This document shows positions 8,953-18,903 of a stretch of DNA of 49,311 nt, piece by piece. Source of the DNA: Methanobacterium_C sp963845285 (GTDB lineage: Archaea > Methanobacteriota > Methanobacteria > Methanobacteriales > Methanobacteriaceae). The translations under genes were made by a program, and so were the position numbers. The notes under the pieces are model-generated. The model was not told the DNA's origin, made no database searches, and was given only the letters and a program-made list of their open reading frames with translations. Within the stretch, counting starts at the first letter, position 1. Each line of letters opens with the position of its first letter. The stretch spans positions 1 through 49,311 of the forward strand of contig CAWJRO010000012.1 of the NCBI GenBank assembly GCA_963845285.1, given 5' to 3'.

Positions 8953-9543
8953 ATGGATGAAACCAACACCAAAATCATGATTTCCACTTACAACTACAAA
9001 AACCTTTATTTTGCAGTTGGAGTTTCAAAAGATGGAAAAATCGTATGGATAGCACTTCCACAGAAAAATGAAAATGATGCAATAGCTGAGATCTTAAAAC
9101 AGTACCATCCAGATCAAAATATCCAGTTTGAGGTATCAAACAAGTACACAGAGATTGCTAAAAAGGTATGCCGAGTTTACAATGGAGAAGATGTTAAATT
9201 TCATTTGGACTACCTTGATTTGGATGTGGATAAATCCAAACAATCAAGCATTAAAACTCCATTTGAGAGGGATGTTCTCCTTGAAGTTGCTAAGATTCCT
9301 TATGGAAAAGTTAGAACTTATAAACATATCGCTGAGGAGCTTGGAACCAAGGGTTATCGTGCTGTTGGAACAGCTGTAGGCAAAAATCCATTCCCAATAA
9401 TCATACCGTGCCACAGGGTCGTGAAATCAGACATGAGAATCGGGAAGTATAGAGGTGGGAGTGAAATGAAAAATGAAATCTTAAAAAATGAGGGAATTAA
9501 AATAAAAGGAAACAAGATTCTAAAAAATGAAATTAAGAATTAA
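8953..9543 (+). CDS. ogt: Methylated-DNA--protein-cysteine methyltransferase
   Basis: This suicide repair protein transfers alkyl groups from O6-alkylguanine in DNA to its own cysteine. The active site IPCHRVV is at residues 150-156. It is preceded by the DNA-binding helix region VRTYKHIAEELGTKGYRAVGTAVGKNP, split here as VRTYKHIAEELG and YRAVGTAVGKNP. An N-terminal ribonuclease-H-like domain covers residues 1-95. GAGG precedes the ATG. The length of 196 residues is slightly above the norm because of a basic, low-complexity C-terminal tail. It stands alone between mobile elements. Confidence 0.92.
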   Translation: MDETNTKIMISTYNYKNLYFAVGVSKDGKIVWIALPQKNENDAIAEILKQYHPDQNIQFEVSNKYTEIAKKVCRVYNGEDVKFHLDYLDLDVDKSKQSSIKTPFERDVLLEVAKIPYGKVRTYKHIAEELGTKGYRAVGTAVGKNPFPIIIPCHRVVKSDMRIGKYRGGSEMKNEILKNEGIKIKGNKILKNEIKN

Positions 9544-9703
9544 AATGAGAAAAGAAAAATTAGAAACATGGTGTCTGATTTGGTGTGAAAATTCAAGGGT
9601 GATTTAAGTTTAATTTCACACATTGATATTTATTCAAAGGCACCTGATAAAAGTACAGTTTAATATTCATTATATATTAAAAAAGGGCCTTAAGAATCGA
9701 AAG

Positions 9704-9736
<33 letters not shown>

Positions 9737-9745
9737 ACGATAAAA

Positions 9746-9877
<132 letters not shown>

Positions 9878-10111
9878 TTTCTGTCTAAAATGTTACTGAT
9901 AGTTTTTTTCTTTGTTTTTAATTTGGTTGATTTTATATGTGCGAAAATGTTGTTTTTGATGGAATTATTATATTCTATCGTGTTAAATTATATTTGCTGT
10001 AGGACATTATTGGTTAATGAATCCTTGTATATGTTTCCTGATGGATTTTTTGTCTCATAATTATTTTTATTTAGCTTATTAGAGTTGTTTAGTAAAATAT
10101 AATAGGTATTA

Positions 10112-10159
10112 GTGCGATATTTATTAGTTATGTACCAAAATAACGTCAAAATATCGCAC
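10112..10159. promoter_or_regulatory. 11-bp inverted repeat across the start of the nested IS transposase gene
   Basis: GTGCGATATTT (10112-10122) and AAATATCGCAC (10149-10159) are perfect inverse copies, 26 nt apart, with the transposase ATG (10130) in the loop. In RNA this hairpin would bury the start codon. It would suit control of transposase translation, for example damping of read-through transcripts. Confidence 0.45.
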
Positions 10160-11468
10160 AATAAAGTATATGTTGAGAAACTATTTAAATTTTTAGAAAT
10201 TGAAGAAGATTATGAGTTTTATGTTTCAAATCAGAAGGATTATGAGTTTTTGGACTGCTTTGGAAACGATAGTGGGAAAACCATTGAATTTGGTTTTCTA
10301 TGAAGAAGATACCTGTTGTCCTATCTGTAATGGAGAATCTATTAAAAATGGTCGTCGTACACGTTTTATTAACCGGAATAAACCTGTTAAAATCCAAAAA
10401 TATCGGTGCTTGAATAAGAAATGTGATAATTTTTTTGAAACTGATTTGAAAAAAATTGTCCCGAAAAACTCTAATTATGCTCATAAAATTAGATATGAAC
10501 CGGTTGAACTATTACTAATAGATTATTCTTCTTTAGAGAAGATTTCAGAGGAAATAGAAAGTAAATATGGTTGTAAACCGTGTAGACAAACAATTTTAAA
10601 CCATAAAATTGAAGTTTATGAAAATCACTATGAAAGTAAAATCAAAGAAGAGTTAAAATATTCAAATGAGGAGTTAAGTGGTGTTTATGGTTATGATGAG
10701 CAGTTTCCCAGTGTTAACGGTGAAAGTAGGGCCAGATTAACTTTATTAGATGTAAATACCAACATAGTATTAAACCAATGGGTAATTGAAGAATTCAAAG
10801 CGGAAACGGTTGAAAAGTTCTTAAACACAAGTTTAAAAGATAAACAAAGGAAAACAATTGTAACCGATGGTTATTCAGCTTATGACCTGATAATAGATGA
10901 TTTAAAAACTAAACACCATTTGTGCACTTTCCACATAATGCATAACTTAATGACAGATGTAATAAAAACGCAAAATAAAATAAGACGCAAAATAAAAAAT
11001 AAACAACATAAGATACAAGAAAAAACAAACAAATTGAAGTGTATATATAAAAAAGAGAGAAAGAATGAAACAGTTAAAGAAATAAAGTTATTAAAAATAG
11101 AATTGCGAGAATTAAAGAGTGAACAGAGTGAATGGGAAAAAATCATAGAAAGAATATCTAAGATATTCAAAGCAGACACAGCTAAAAAAGCTAGAACAAG
11201 ATTTAACATACTATTTAACAATATAAAACATTTACCGCCCATAATAGGAAAATTTCTCAACAAATTAAAGAAAAAACTTGAAAAAGCAATTAACCATATA
11301 ACTTTTGATGATATTCCTTCAACTAACAATAAGTTAGAACGTTATTTTGGCATTACATTGCCTAAATTCTTAAAAAGAAGGTTTGGAACGGATAAAGGAT
11401 TGGAAATACATTTGAATCTTACTCAATATCGATGGATCCAAAGAAACAAAAAAACAGTAACATTTTAG
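10130..11468 (+). pseudogene. DDE transposase with zinc ribbon, broken or frameshifted near codon 50
   Basis: Most of the protein is read in the frame ending at 11468. It has a four-Cys zinc ribbon (CCPICNGES to CLNKKCDNF), the catalytic segments VYGYDEQ and IVTDGYSAYDL, a CTFH motif of C/DxxH type before the helical insertion, and NNKLERYFGI with the last acidic residue. The natural N-terminus (ATG 10130) lies in another frame that stops at TGA near 10303. The two join seamlessly by a +1 shift at TTT-C-TAT (about 10296-10300). This is either an inactivating indel or a programmed frameshift. The motif set resembles Mutator-like/ISNCY-type transposases; the family is not certain. Confidence 0.72.
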
Positions 11469-11472
11469 ACAG

Positions 11473-11835
<363 letters not shown>

Positions 11836-11939
11836 AACAGACACCTTGATATATTAAACAATTTATGTAATATGTTGAAAGGTTTGTAATTTAATAAAAA
11901 TAGAAGAATAGAGAATATTTATATTTTATAAACACCGTT

Positions 11940-13046
11940 TTACATCTCTGGCTCCAATCTTTTTATCATGAAAGCCATAAAAGCCACTATCATTGGGAAT
12001 AAGAATAAATACATTACCAGAAGCAACATAGGTGGAATTATGGGTCCCATTACTGTTGAAGCCGCTATTAACATGATCATCGTGATAACTGGTCCAAGTA
12101 TGGCTACGAACATGTAGATCATAGTAAAAGAGTTTAATTTCATTGAGTAATCCTTGAGTTTCATTCTCATTTCATAGGCAGTATCATCTGCTATTACATT
12201 GAGAGTTTTTGCAAGGTTTCCACCACTGGATAATGTTCTGGTTATTTGGTTAACCGCCCTTTTAAGCCCTTCAGAATTTATTCTTTCACTCATATCTGTA
12301 AGGGCTTTTTCTGTTGTTTCACCATATTTTATTTCTTCAAGGGCCCTTGCAAACTCCTCTGAAAGTGCTCCATATCCTGAGAGAGATATAGACCTCATAC
12401 TATCATGTAATCCTATTCCAGCACGTAGTTCCGTCGCCATCTGTCTCAATGCAAATGGCAGTTCCCTAGAAGCCTCACTATTTTTTTTACCCTTCTGAAT
12501 GTTTGGCAAGAATATTATAAACATTGCCATCATGAATATTGCAAGACCAAATGCAAGGCCCAGTTCTATTCCAAAACCCAATACAACAATGATTCCAAAT
12601 ACAAGTGCAAATGAAACAGCCCCTAAAACTATGATCATCTTGGGGTCTAACCCTTCTTTCTCCTCTTCTTTGAGAAGTTTTTCCAGGGAAGCTTTACTAT
12701 ACGCATCTTTTTTTTGTTTGGCTTCTTTATTTTCCTTAACTTTCTGTTCAGGTTCATGTTTTTTATCTATAAGTTCCTTAAATATGTCAATTTCATCCTT
12801 ATCCATCCTCATTCTTTCTATAACTCGTGACGGCTGTTTAGGAACTTTATTCTGCTTTAAACCTTCAGTTAATAGTGATGATGCTTTTTTTTCTGGTTCT
12901 ACGGCTCTTTTTTTAACTTTTTTTCTATCCGGCCTAGTTTTCAGTTTTTCCACAGGTGCAGAAACACCATTTCCCACTTTTTTACTTGAGTCAACGGTTA
13001 TGCCACCAATCCTGTTGAATAATTTTTTAAGACCATCAAAAGCCAT
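11940..13046 (-). CDS. Type II secretion/archaeal pilus platform protein (TadC/PilC-like)
   Basis: The 368-residue T2SF-family protein has a charged, lysine-rich cytoplasmic N-terminus (about residues 1-135). Two adjacent membrane segments follow (about 137-185), then a cytoplasmic helical T2SF domain (RQMATELRAGIGLHDSM), and further membrane segments at the C-terminus. It is the inner-membrane platform on which the assembly ATPase extrudes pilin subunits. ATG 13046 replaces a longer frame because GGTGA lies 4 nt before it. It follows the ATPase gene by 135 bp on the same strand. The long N-terminal extension is unusual compared with the second platform protein at 27489. Confidence 0.87.
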   Translation of the reverse strand: MAFDGLKKLFNRIGGITVDSSKKVGNGVSAPVEKLKTRPDRKKVKKRAVEPEKKASSLLTEGLKQNKVPKQPSRVIERMRMDKDEIDIFKELIDKKHEPEQKVKENKEAKQKKDAYSKASLEKLLKEEEKEGLDPKMIIVLGAVSFALVFGIIVVLGFGIELGLAFGLAIFMMAMFIIFLPNIQKGKKNSEASRELPFALRQMATELRAGIGLHDSMRSISLSGYGALSEEFARALEEIKYGETTEKALTDMSERINSEGLKRAVNQITRTLSSGGNLAKTLNVIADDTAYEMRMKLKDYSMKLNSFTMIYMFVAILGPVITMIMLIAASTVMGPIIPPMLLLVMYLFLFPMIVAFMAFMIKRLEPEM

Positions 13047-13181
13047 TTTATCACCATTAACATACAGTATCCAGTTTTTTGTACTTAATTTCGATTGAAT
13101 TGAATTTAATATTCCAAAGTCCAGTATAAAATACAAATTCTTCTAAACTGCAAATTTCTCGAAACCTCAAATTTTATTTCA

Positions 13182-14798
13182 TTATAATATTTTATCTAAA
13201 ATTTCATCAGGATTTTTATAATAATTGTTGATATACGATCCAACCTCTTCAATGGATCTGATGTTGTTATCTGCCATGTACTCCAGTGCAAGTCTTCTTT
13301 TTTCAATTTCTTCTTCGATCTCTGTCATTCCTATTCCACGCAGTTCTGCTATTGCTCGGAGTGTCTGACTTGCTATTCCTACATATTCAACTTTATCAAC
13401 CACATTGTTCCATTCAAACACACGGTTAAGTTGCACGTTTCCTTCTTCCATACCCACAATTTCTGCAACTTCTGTCACCCTCCTTATTGAGCCCCCTTCT
13501 GGTCTATACATCCTGTTCTGCATTATGATAAAATCCAGTGCAGGTATCATGATAGTTGGAACATTCATAGGAGGATTTACAAGTCTTGTTACTGTTTCTC
13601 GAGCAGTATTTGAGTGTAATGTACCCATACCAGAATGACCTGTGTTTAACGCCGTGAAAAGTGTTACAGCTTCAGCACCTCTCACTTCACCAACGATCAC
13701 ACGGTCAGGCCTCTGCCTCAATGAATTCTTAACCAGTATGTCCATTGTAAGTTCGCCTCTCCCCTCAATGTTTGGTGGACGGGTTTCCATCCTTAATACA
13801 TGGGTGTGTGGAAGCTGTAACTCCAGAGTATCTTCTATTGTGATTATCCTTTCACGTGGAGGTACAAAAGCTCCAATAGTGTTCAAAGTCGTAGTTTTAC
13901 CAGAACCCGTACCACCAGCTATAATGGCATTGCATGGTTTAACACCAAGACCATCAGTACAAACCCATAAGAAAGCCGCCAAATGGGACGAAAATGTTTT
14001 GAAATTTATTAAATCAATGACAGTTAATGGATCTTTTCGGAATTTCCTTATGGTCAATGTTGAGCCATCTGCAGACACCGGAGGAATTGTTGCATTTACC
14101 CTTGAACCATCTGGTAGCCTTGCATCTAAAATAGGTGTCTGCTGATCTATTCTTCTGTTAACTTGCCTTGCTATAACATCTACAATGGATTTTATATCTG
14201 AATCATCATCAAAAACAACATTTGTAACCATCATACCCAATTTTCGGTGGTATACAAAGACGTTTTTTCCTGTTCCAATGACCATTATCTCCTCAAGGTC
14301 ATCATCCTTTATCATTGGATCGAGTTGCCCATAACCAAGCATTTCTTGGGATATCTGGGTTGCAAGGCGATCCACATCCCTTACCCCTTTCATTCTAAGA
14401 AATTCCCTCACTTCTTCAATGAAAGATTCTTCCTCGATCTTGAAATCTTCCCCCTGGGAAACCGCAACTTCAACAAGTTTCTCCCGAATCTCATTGAAGA
14501 GTATTCTTTCTTTTTCTGAGAATTTAGGGAGACTCACATTGTAGCGAGGTATTAAACCTTCTTCCACTATTTCTGCTTTAAAACCATCAGAAACTTTTTT
14601 AATCTTTTTAGTATGTTTTTTAGAAGGTTTTTTAACTATTTTGTCCAATTTAAACCCGTCTCCATCCTTTTTATTGGGCAAAATCTCTTTTTTTTCTTTT
14701 TTACTTCTAATTATTTCCCCTTTATCCTCTTGGGTCTCCTCACCTGTTGCAAATTCTCCAAGAAGATCCTTGAGTATTTCCTTACGTTTATCTTTCAT
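13182..14798 (-). CDS. Type II/IV secretion ATPase for archaeal pilus assembly (TadA/VirB11-like)
   Basis: This is a 538-residue motor ATPase. After a charged N-terminal region (about residues 1-85) come the N-domain (EEVREFLRMKGVRDVDRL, then MLGYGQLDPMI) and the RecA-like core. The core has Walker A GGTGSGKTT (about 295-303), the Asp-box segment IITIEDTLELQL, Walker B with RPDRVIVGEVRGAE (about 363-376) and a His-box GHSGMGTLHSNTA. ATG 14798, three nt after GAGG, is preferred to an in-frame TTG at 14807. It is paired with the platform protein downstream. The class III pilin and a second platform protein lie 13 kb away. Confidence 0.92.
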   Translation of the reverse strand: MKDKRKEILKDLLGEFATGEETQEDKGEIIRSKKEKKEILPNKKDGDGFKLDKIVKKPSKKHTKKIKKVSDGFKAEIVEEGLIPRYNVSLPKFSEKERILFNEIREKLVEVAVSQGEDFKIEEESFIEEVREFLRMKGVRDVDRLATQISQEMLGYGQLDPMIKDDDLEEIMVIGTGKNVFVYHRKLGMMVTNVVFDDDSDIKSIVDVIARQVNRRIDQQTPILDARLPDGSRVNATIPPVSADGSTLTIRKFRKDPLTVIDLINFKTFSSHLAAFLWVCTDGLGVKPCNAIIAGGTGSGKTTTLNTIGAFVPPRERIITIEDTLELQLPHTHVLRMETRPPNIEGRGELTMDILVKNSLRQRPDRVIVGEVRGAEAVTLFTALNTGHSGMGTLHSNTARETVTRLVNPPMNVPTIMIPALDFIIMQNRMYRPEGGSIRRVTEVAEIVGMEEGNVQLNRVFEWNNVVDKVEYVGIASQTLRAIAELRGIGMTEIEEEIEKRRLALEYMADNNIRSIEEVGSYINNYYKNPDEILDKIL

Positions 14799-15270
14799 AA
14801 GCCTCAACTACTTATATACAGTATCCAATATTTAAGCATAACTTTATCTGCGTAATACATATCTCACTTTTTAATGACTTTCAAAAGAACTGTACGAGCA
14901 AAAGTAACCTTGAAAGTGAAAGTTTGTTTAATCTTTAACTCTGATTTTAATTATTAATTAAATTATTCAAAAAGAAGAAATTATTAATTAACTTCTGAAT
15001 TGCGGCCTTTTATAATTTTGTTACGTTACATGGATAAGATATAGTGGGCCTTAAATACTTATTTTCACATATTATCCTTGATTATTCATTATTTTCAAAT
15101 GACTTCGTTGATTTGACATATTCCCATCAAACCTAACAAGTTTTATCTTAACTTCAATTATAGTCCTGCTAAACTCCGAAAATTTATCATCATCTCTTGG
15201 CTTTTGATTTGAAAAGACTGATAAATAAAGGAAGAGACTTGGATAAATAAGAAAAATATGTGTATTAGAT
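14799..15270. other. Divergent intergenic region
   Basis: This AT-rich spacer separates the minus-strand pilus ATPase from the plus-strand methyltransferase-like gene. On the minus strand TATATAAG (about 14810-14818) is too close to the ATPase ATG unless the message is nearly leaderless. No other gene or repeat is seen. Confidence 0.35.
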
Positions 15271-16269
15271 ATGAGGATAACTAATCATATGAACATAACA
15301 TGCAACTGCGGCGAGAAATGTGTACATTCATCATCAGATGTTTTGAAGGATATTAAATTTTTTTACAATCCTTGCAATAACTGTAAAAATTGGAAATTAA
15401 AAAAGTTTGTTCCCATCGCCAGTCAGATTGATTTAAATCAGATAAATGCTTCTTTTGGAAGTTGCAAATGCGGCAAACGGCACCTTGACATTGTGATGGC
15501 CCACATCCTGAAAGTAATGATTGAAAATGGAGTCAAAGACGAAAGATCAACCCTGAGAAATACCTGCGTTCCATTGATAAGCCCAGGATATCCAACAAAT
15601 TCAACACCTTACCTCCCGAAGAACTCACTTGTTATACTTGCAGATGAATTGGATAAAAATTGTGCTGAAATTATCATTGAAGATGTTCCAGAAGTTAAAG
15701 GCGTTTTAAAAGGTGATTTAAAAAAAACAGTCGGGATTAAAGACTCTAATTCTTCCCCTAATGTGTATAAACTCCTCGCAGGTTGTGATATGCGTTGTGA
15801 TATCTTTCAAACGCATTATGGGCCAATCTGTATCTACAAACATCAAGGAAAGATACATATAGAATTCTCAAAACCCGTGTCTCCAAAAATAACCATTTTA
15901 AACCAGGTTCTAAAAAAATACGCCGATCCCACCATTCTGGATTGCACATGTGGACCTGGAACACTAGGTATAGCTTGTTTAAAAGCTGGAGCAAAAAGGG
16001 TTGTATTCAACGATCTATGGTACCCTGCAGCAAGGACTTCAGCCCTCAATTTAGAGGTAAATGGATTTTCAGTAAATCTCCTTGATAAAAAAGAGGGTTT
16101 AATAGCATCTGGAGAAAGTTTAGATGTTTACTGTGCAGATGTTAAGGATCTAAAAAACCTTTTGGATGAAAAATTTGATATATGCCTCATTGACACATTT
16201 CCAGGAGTTAATACTGAGAATTTTAAGACTGCTGTTAACAAGTTCTGTCATGAAGTTGTTGTCATTTAA
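15271..16269 (+). CDS. Cys-rich methyltransferase-like protein, uncharacterised
   Basis: The 332-residue protein has an N-terminal part with paired cysteines (CNCGEKC, CNNC, CKCGKRH within residues 10-75), probably a zinc site. An unassigned middle follows (about 80-200), with two more Cys in GCDMRCD. The C-terminal Rossmann domain (about 205-332) has the SAM-binding loop LDCTCGPGTLGIACLKAGA and the acidic end FNDLWYP. That fold and loop suggest an S-adenosylmethionine-dependent enzyme, perhaps acting on tRNA or a cofactor; the substrate is not evident. ATG 15289, with GAGGAT upstream, is an alternative start. Confidence 0.62.
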   Translation: MRITNHMNITCNCGEKCVHSSSDVLKDIKFFYNPCNNCKNWKLKKFVPIASQIDLNQINASFGSCKCGKRHLDIVMAHILKVMIENGVKDERSTLRNTCVPLISPGYPTNSTPYLPKNSLVILADELDKNCAEIIIEDVPEVKGVLKGDLKKTVGIKDSNSSPNVYKLLAGCDMRCDIFQTHYGPICIYKHQGKIHIEFSKPVSPKITILNQVLKKYADPTILDCTCGPGTLGIACLKAGAKRVVFNDLWYPAARTSALNLEVNGFSVNLLDKKEGLIASGESLDVYCADVKDLKNLLDEKFDICLIDTFPGVNTENFKTAVNKFCHEVVVI

Positions 16270-16315
16270 AAAGGAAGAAATTTCATAAAAAATTGTTTTT
16301 AGTTGAATATTTGCA

Positions 16316-17563
16316 TCAAATCAAACCCGCATAAATAATAATTGCAGGAAATATAAGAACACCCATAAGATTTGATTTATTCAATTCAAGGTAATTAGGT
16401 AACAATCCCAATGCAGTAGCAGTTATATACACCAAAATAATGTAAAAAAGATTAGCATGTTCTATAAGAGCAAACAAAACTACTAAAAAGCTCATAAAAA
16501 TAATTACAAACCAAGAAAGTTTTCTATAGTTTATTTTTTCTATTGATTCACTCACAATATCACCAAGCTTGAGACAGAGGACTAAAGAAAGGGAAACCGC
16601 CATCAAAGAGACAAATACAAAGAACATTAACTGATTGAATCCAAAGCTTTGAAGTAACTTGTCCACATAGACTGCAATTCCACTTCTAGGGTTACCAATT
16701 AAATAAATAGCTACAAGTGAAAAAAGAGCGTCTGAAACATTCACCCCACTCATGGCAACGAGAAAACCTTCCCTATTGTTTCCTGCATCTCCACCACTAC
16801 TTAATTCCTGGGCAATTATACTTCCCTGGGCAGGCCCCATACCAGGAAGAAATCCAAGTATACTCCCCGCAATTCCCCCTGCAAATATTCCCCTTAAAAT
16901 ATTGCCATCAACTCGAAGATTGTGAAACCTGTTTTGTGTAGGGACCACTGAACTTTGAGACATACTAAAAATAAGAGTGCTCACACCAAAAAGCCCTGAA
17001 AACATACAGAGAAGCGAAACATTTGAAGATATGGTTGTGCCTAACATCACCCAACCCATAAGTCCTGAAAGTAAAAATAAAACTGTTGACCATATTATTG
17101 AACTTAAATCTCTGTTTAAACCTATAATCATGTACACAACAACAGCCACGAGTAAAATCCATATATATGGCTTCATAAAACCGTATAAAGGCGGTAAAAT
17201 CAATATAAAAAGGGGTAAAATCAAAATATTAACGATTATTGCTCCGAAACCACCTAAAGCAACGAGTCTTATGGCTTCTTTACCTCTTCCCTGAAGCAAC
17301 ATGTAATGTCCCGGCAAAATAGAAAGCACTGTTCCGTCATCAGGCACCCCAAGAAACATGGATGGTATGAATTCAATAAGAGCATGAGATATCGACATCG
17401 AAATTAGGAACACACACAAAATTTCAGGAGATAAAAAGGTTAAAAGAAAAGCAGATGCGCTGAAAACAAATGCTCCAACTGTATTAACATGAATACCCGG
17501 TATTATGCCCGTTACTACACCACATAAGACTCCTACAATACATATAATGATGATATCAAGCAA
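16316..17563 (-). CDS. TctA-family membrane permease
   Basis: The 415-residue integral membrane protein has about ten hydrophobic segments. It has the two glycine/proline-rich signatures of tripartite tricarboxylate transporter large subunits: VLCGVVTGIIPGIHVNTVG near the N-terminus and GGIAGSILGFLPGMGPAQGS near the middle, together with GVPDDGTVLSILPGHYM. In bacteria TctA works with a small subunit and a binding protein. Neither is encoded nearby, so substrate and mechanism are open. The start is TTG 17563, fixed by GGTGA a few nt upstream. Confidence 0.82.
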   Translation of the reverse strand: MLDIIIICIVGVLCGVVTGIIPGIHVNTVGAFVFSASAFLLTFLSPEILCVFLISMSISHALIEFIPSMFLGVPDDGTVLSILPGHYMLLQGRGKEAIRLVALGGFGAIIVNILILPLFILILPPLYGFMKPYIWILLVAVVVYMIIGLNRDLSSIIWSTVLFLLSGLMGWVMLGTTISSNVSLLCMFSGLFGVSTLIFSMSQSSVVPTQNRFHNLRVDGNILRGIFAGGIAGSILGFLPGMGPAQGSIIAQELSSGGDAGNNREGFLVAMSGVNVSDALFSLVAIYLIGNPRSGIAVYVDKLLQSFGFNQLMFFVFVSLMAVSLSLVLCLKLGDIVSESIEKINYRKLSWFVIIFMSFLVVLFALIEHANLFYIILVYITATALGLLPNYLELNKSNLMGVLIFPAIIIYAGLI

Positions 17564-17626
17564 ATTATCACCGTTTTGATCTGGATAGTTAGTAATTAAT
17601 TTTTATTTTCAATTGCGAGCTCCTTT

Positions 17627-17639
17627 GTCAAATTTTGAC
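17627..17639. promoter_or_regulatory. Inverted repeat upstream of the TctA-like gene, operator candidate
   Basis: GTCAAATTTTGAC is a perfect 6+1+6 palindrome, about 64 bp upstream of the TTG start of the minus-strand permease gene. Its size and position fit a dimeric repressor site, but AT-rich palindromes also arise by chance. Confidence 0.3.
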
Positions 17640-17751
17640 CACATTTACTAAAATAATCAACATATCCCAGTAATAGTAATAATATTCTTTAAAATAGTAT
17701 TATATAAATGTAGTGATCAATTGTTTTGCTCTCAATGAAAATTAAATTAAC

Positions 17752-17931
17752 GAGAATTTCTAAAAACCTCTAAAATTTAATAATATTAAAAGATTTAAGT
17801 TAATTATGATAAATGAACACGTCATTTAAGCCTTTATTAACATTTAATAACTCAATTAACTCATTAATAAATATCATAAAACTATTTCTAAACACAATAT
17901 CAACAATAAATAAAGGTTAATAGAAATTCTC
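17752..17931 (-). mobile_element. MITE family 1, copy 2 (180 bp, subtype B, inverted)
   Basis: The ends are GAGAATTTCTA and TAGAAATTCTC, exact inverse repeats of 11 bp. The flanking duplication is TAAC (17748-17751 and 17932-17935). Its reverse complement is nearly identical to the copy at 21624. No coding frame is present. The rest of the 17564-18245 gap is AT-rich DNA without a gene that I can support. Confidence 0.88.
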
Positions 17932-18245
17932 TAACATTAAAAATTAGTTTAAAATTTGTAAATGTATCTTAACCTTAAATTGTGAAATAAAATCTCAAGA
18001 TCTAAAAAATCAGCATTATAGAATATCTAACTTTAATAAACTTGTAAAAAAATCGATTTATAGATTTTAGATTAAATAGACTAGACTAAATTAAAATTAG
18101 ACTTTAAACTAAGTTAGATTAAAAAGATAAATAATTATCAATACATTAAATAAAAAAATTGTAAATAAAAAAGAATTAGTAAATTCTTAATACACCAATA
18201 CATTTCATTGGATATTTTTTAATGATCTAATTACAAGATCCTAAT

Positions 18246-18515
18246 TTACATTAACCTTCTTATGTCCACAACTTCAATACTTGTTACATCTACGAGCTTG
18301 GAAAGGTTTGCTTCTACCTGCTCTGTACCACCCTCTGCATCGTCAACAACTACCATTACATTAAGGGCAACAAGACCAAAAGCTATTGGTTCTTCCTCAA
18401 TTTTGTGAAGTTCAGTATTTTCTGGTATTGATTTTCCAACATCTTCCTTAAGTTTTTCCATATCAACATCAGGACTTTCTGGCATTAATTTTATTGTTGC
18501 TACAACTTCTCCCAT
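18246..18515 (-). CDS. Translation elongation factor aEF-1beta
   Basis: The 89-residue protein is the archaeal nucleotide-exchange factor that reloads aEF-1alpha with GTP. It matches the short archaeal form, a single ferredoxin-like domain starting MGEVVATIKLMPESPDVD. It contains PIAFGLVALNVMVVVDD and ends in IEVVDIRRLM. ATG 18515 is chosen because GGAGGT lies 7 nt upstream; the longer frame would begin inside the leader. It lies downstream of, and probably co-transcribed with, the zinc-ribbon gene, an arrangement common in archaea. Confidence 0.95.
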   Translation of the reverse strand: MGEVVATIKLMPESPDVDMEKLKEDVGKSIPENTELHKIEEEPIAFGLVALNVMVVVDDAEGGTEQVEANLSKLVDVTSIEVVDIRRLM

Positions 18516-18741
18516 TGTTCTACCTCCAAAACAGCCTTCAACCCTTTTCAAAAGGTTGAATCAAACTACAAATTAAATTTAGATCATAGTATGGATCAAT
18601 AATTAAATCTTATAATAATTAAATCTTAAGAATCAGTAATAATTTACTGATATTGACACATTTTATGACTTATTAAATAAGTATCTTAAAAACCAGTAAC
18701 TTCAGTGCAGTTTTTAAAAAGGATTAATTAAAATTAATTAA

Positions 18742-18903
18742 TTATGGTCCTTTAAATCCGCATTCACACTTGTAAAGATGACCGAAAGTTCTGCATTTCT
18801 CACACCTGTAAAGTATTTTGTCACATTCTGGACATACAAACTTCACATAGTTTTCTACAGGAGAGATCTCTTGTTTACATGATGTGCATTCTATTTTTTC
18901 CAT
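18742..18903 (-). CDS. Small zinc-ribbon protein of the HVO_2753 type, aEF-1beta partner
   Basis: This 53-residue gene is too short for usual ORF cut-offs. It has four zinc-binding pairs: CTSC, CPEC, CEKC and CEC followed by GFKGP. These should form two zinc ribbons, as in the family of small archaeal zinc proteins found beside aEF-1beta. ATG 18901-18903 has GGAGGA upstream, and the frame starts right after the stop of the mfnE gene. The aEF-1beta gene follows by about 225 bp. A role near the ribosome is suggested by context only. Confidence 0.9.
   Translation of the reverse strand: MEKIECTSCKQEISPVENYVKFVCPECDKILYRCEKCRTFGHLYKCECGFKGP

Larger units (their letters stand above)
9881..11472 (+). 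mobile_element. Nested insertion sequence with perfect 18-bp inverted repeats (1592 bp)
   Basis: CTGTCTAAAATGTTACTG (9881-9898) is repeated exactly in inverse at 11455-11472. Two further bases outward (TT/AA) also match. Between them lies one transposase gene with a reading-frame break. The element sits inside the dead IS4-like element. No target duplication is visible, which fits a deletion next to the insertion, because the middle of the host transposase is also lost. Confidence 0.85.

Noticed and set aside
9881..11472. Target duplication for the nested IS
   Set aside because: The flanking bases TAGTTT and AAGCAT do not repeat; short partial matches nearby are not adjacent to the inverted repeats.
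12199..14519. Plus-strand ORFs opposite the pilus genes
   Set aside because: They are antisense shadows of the T2SF and ATPase genes, with no ribosome binding sites and no recognisable domains.
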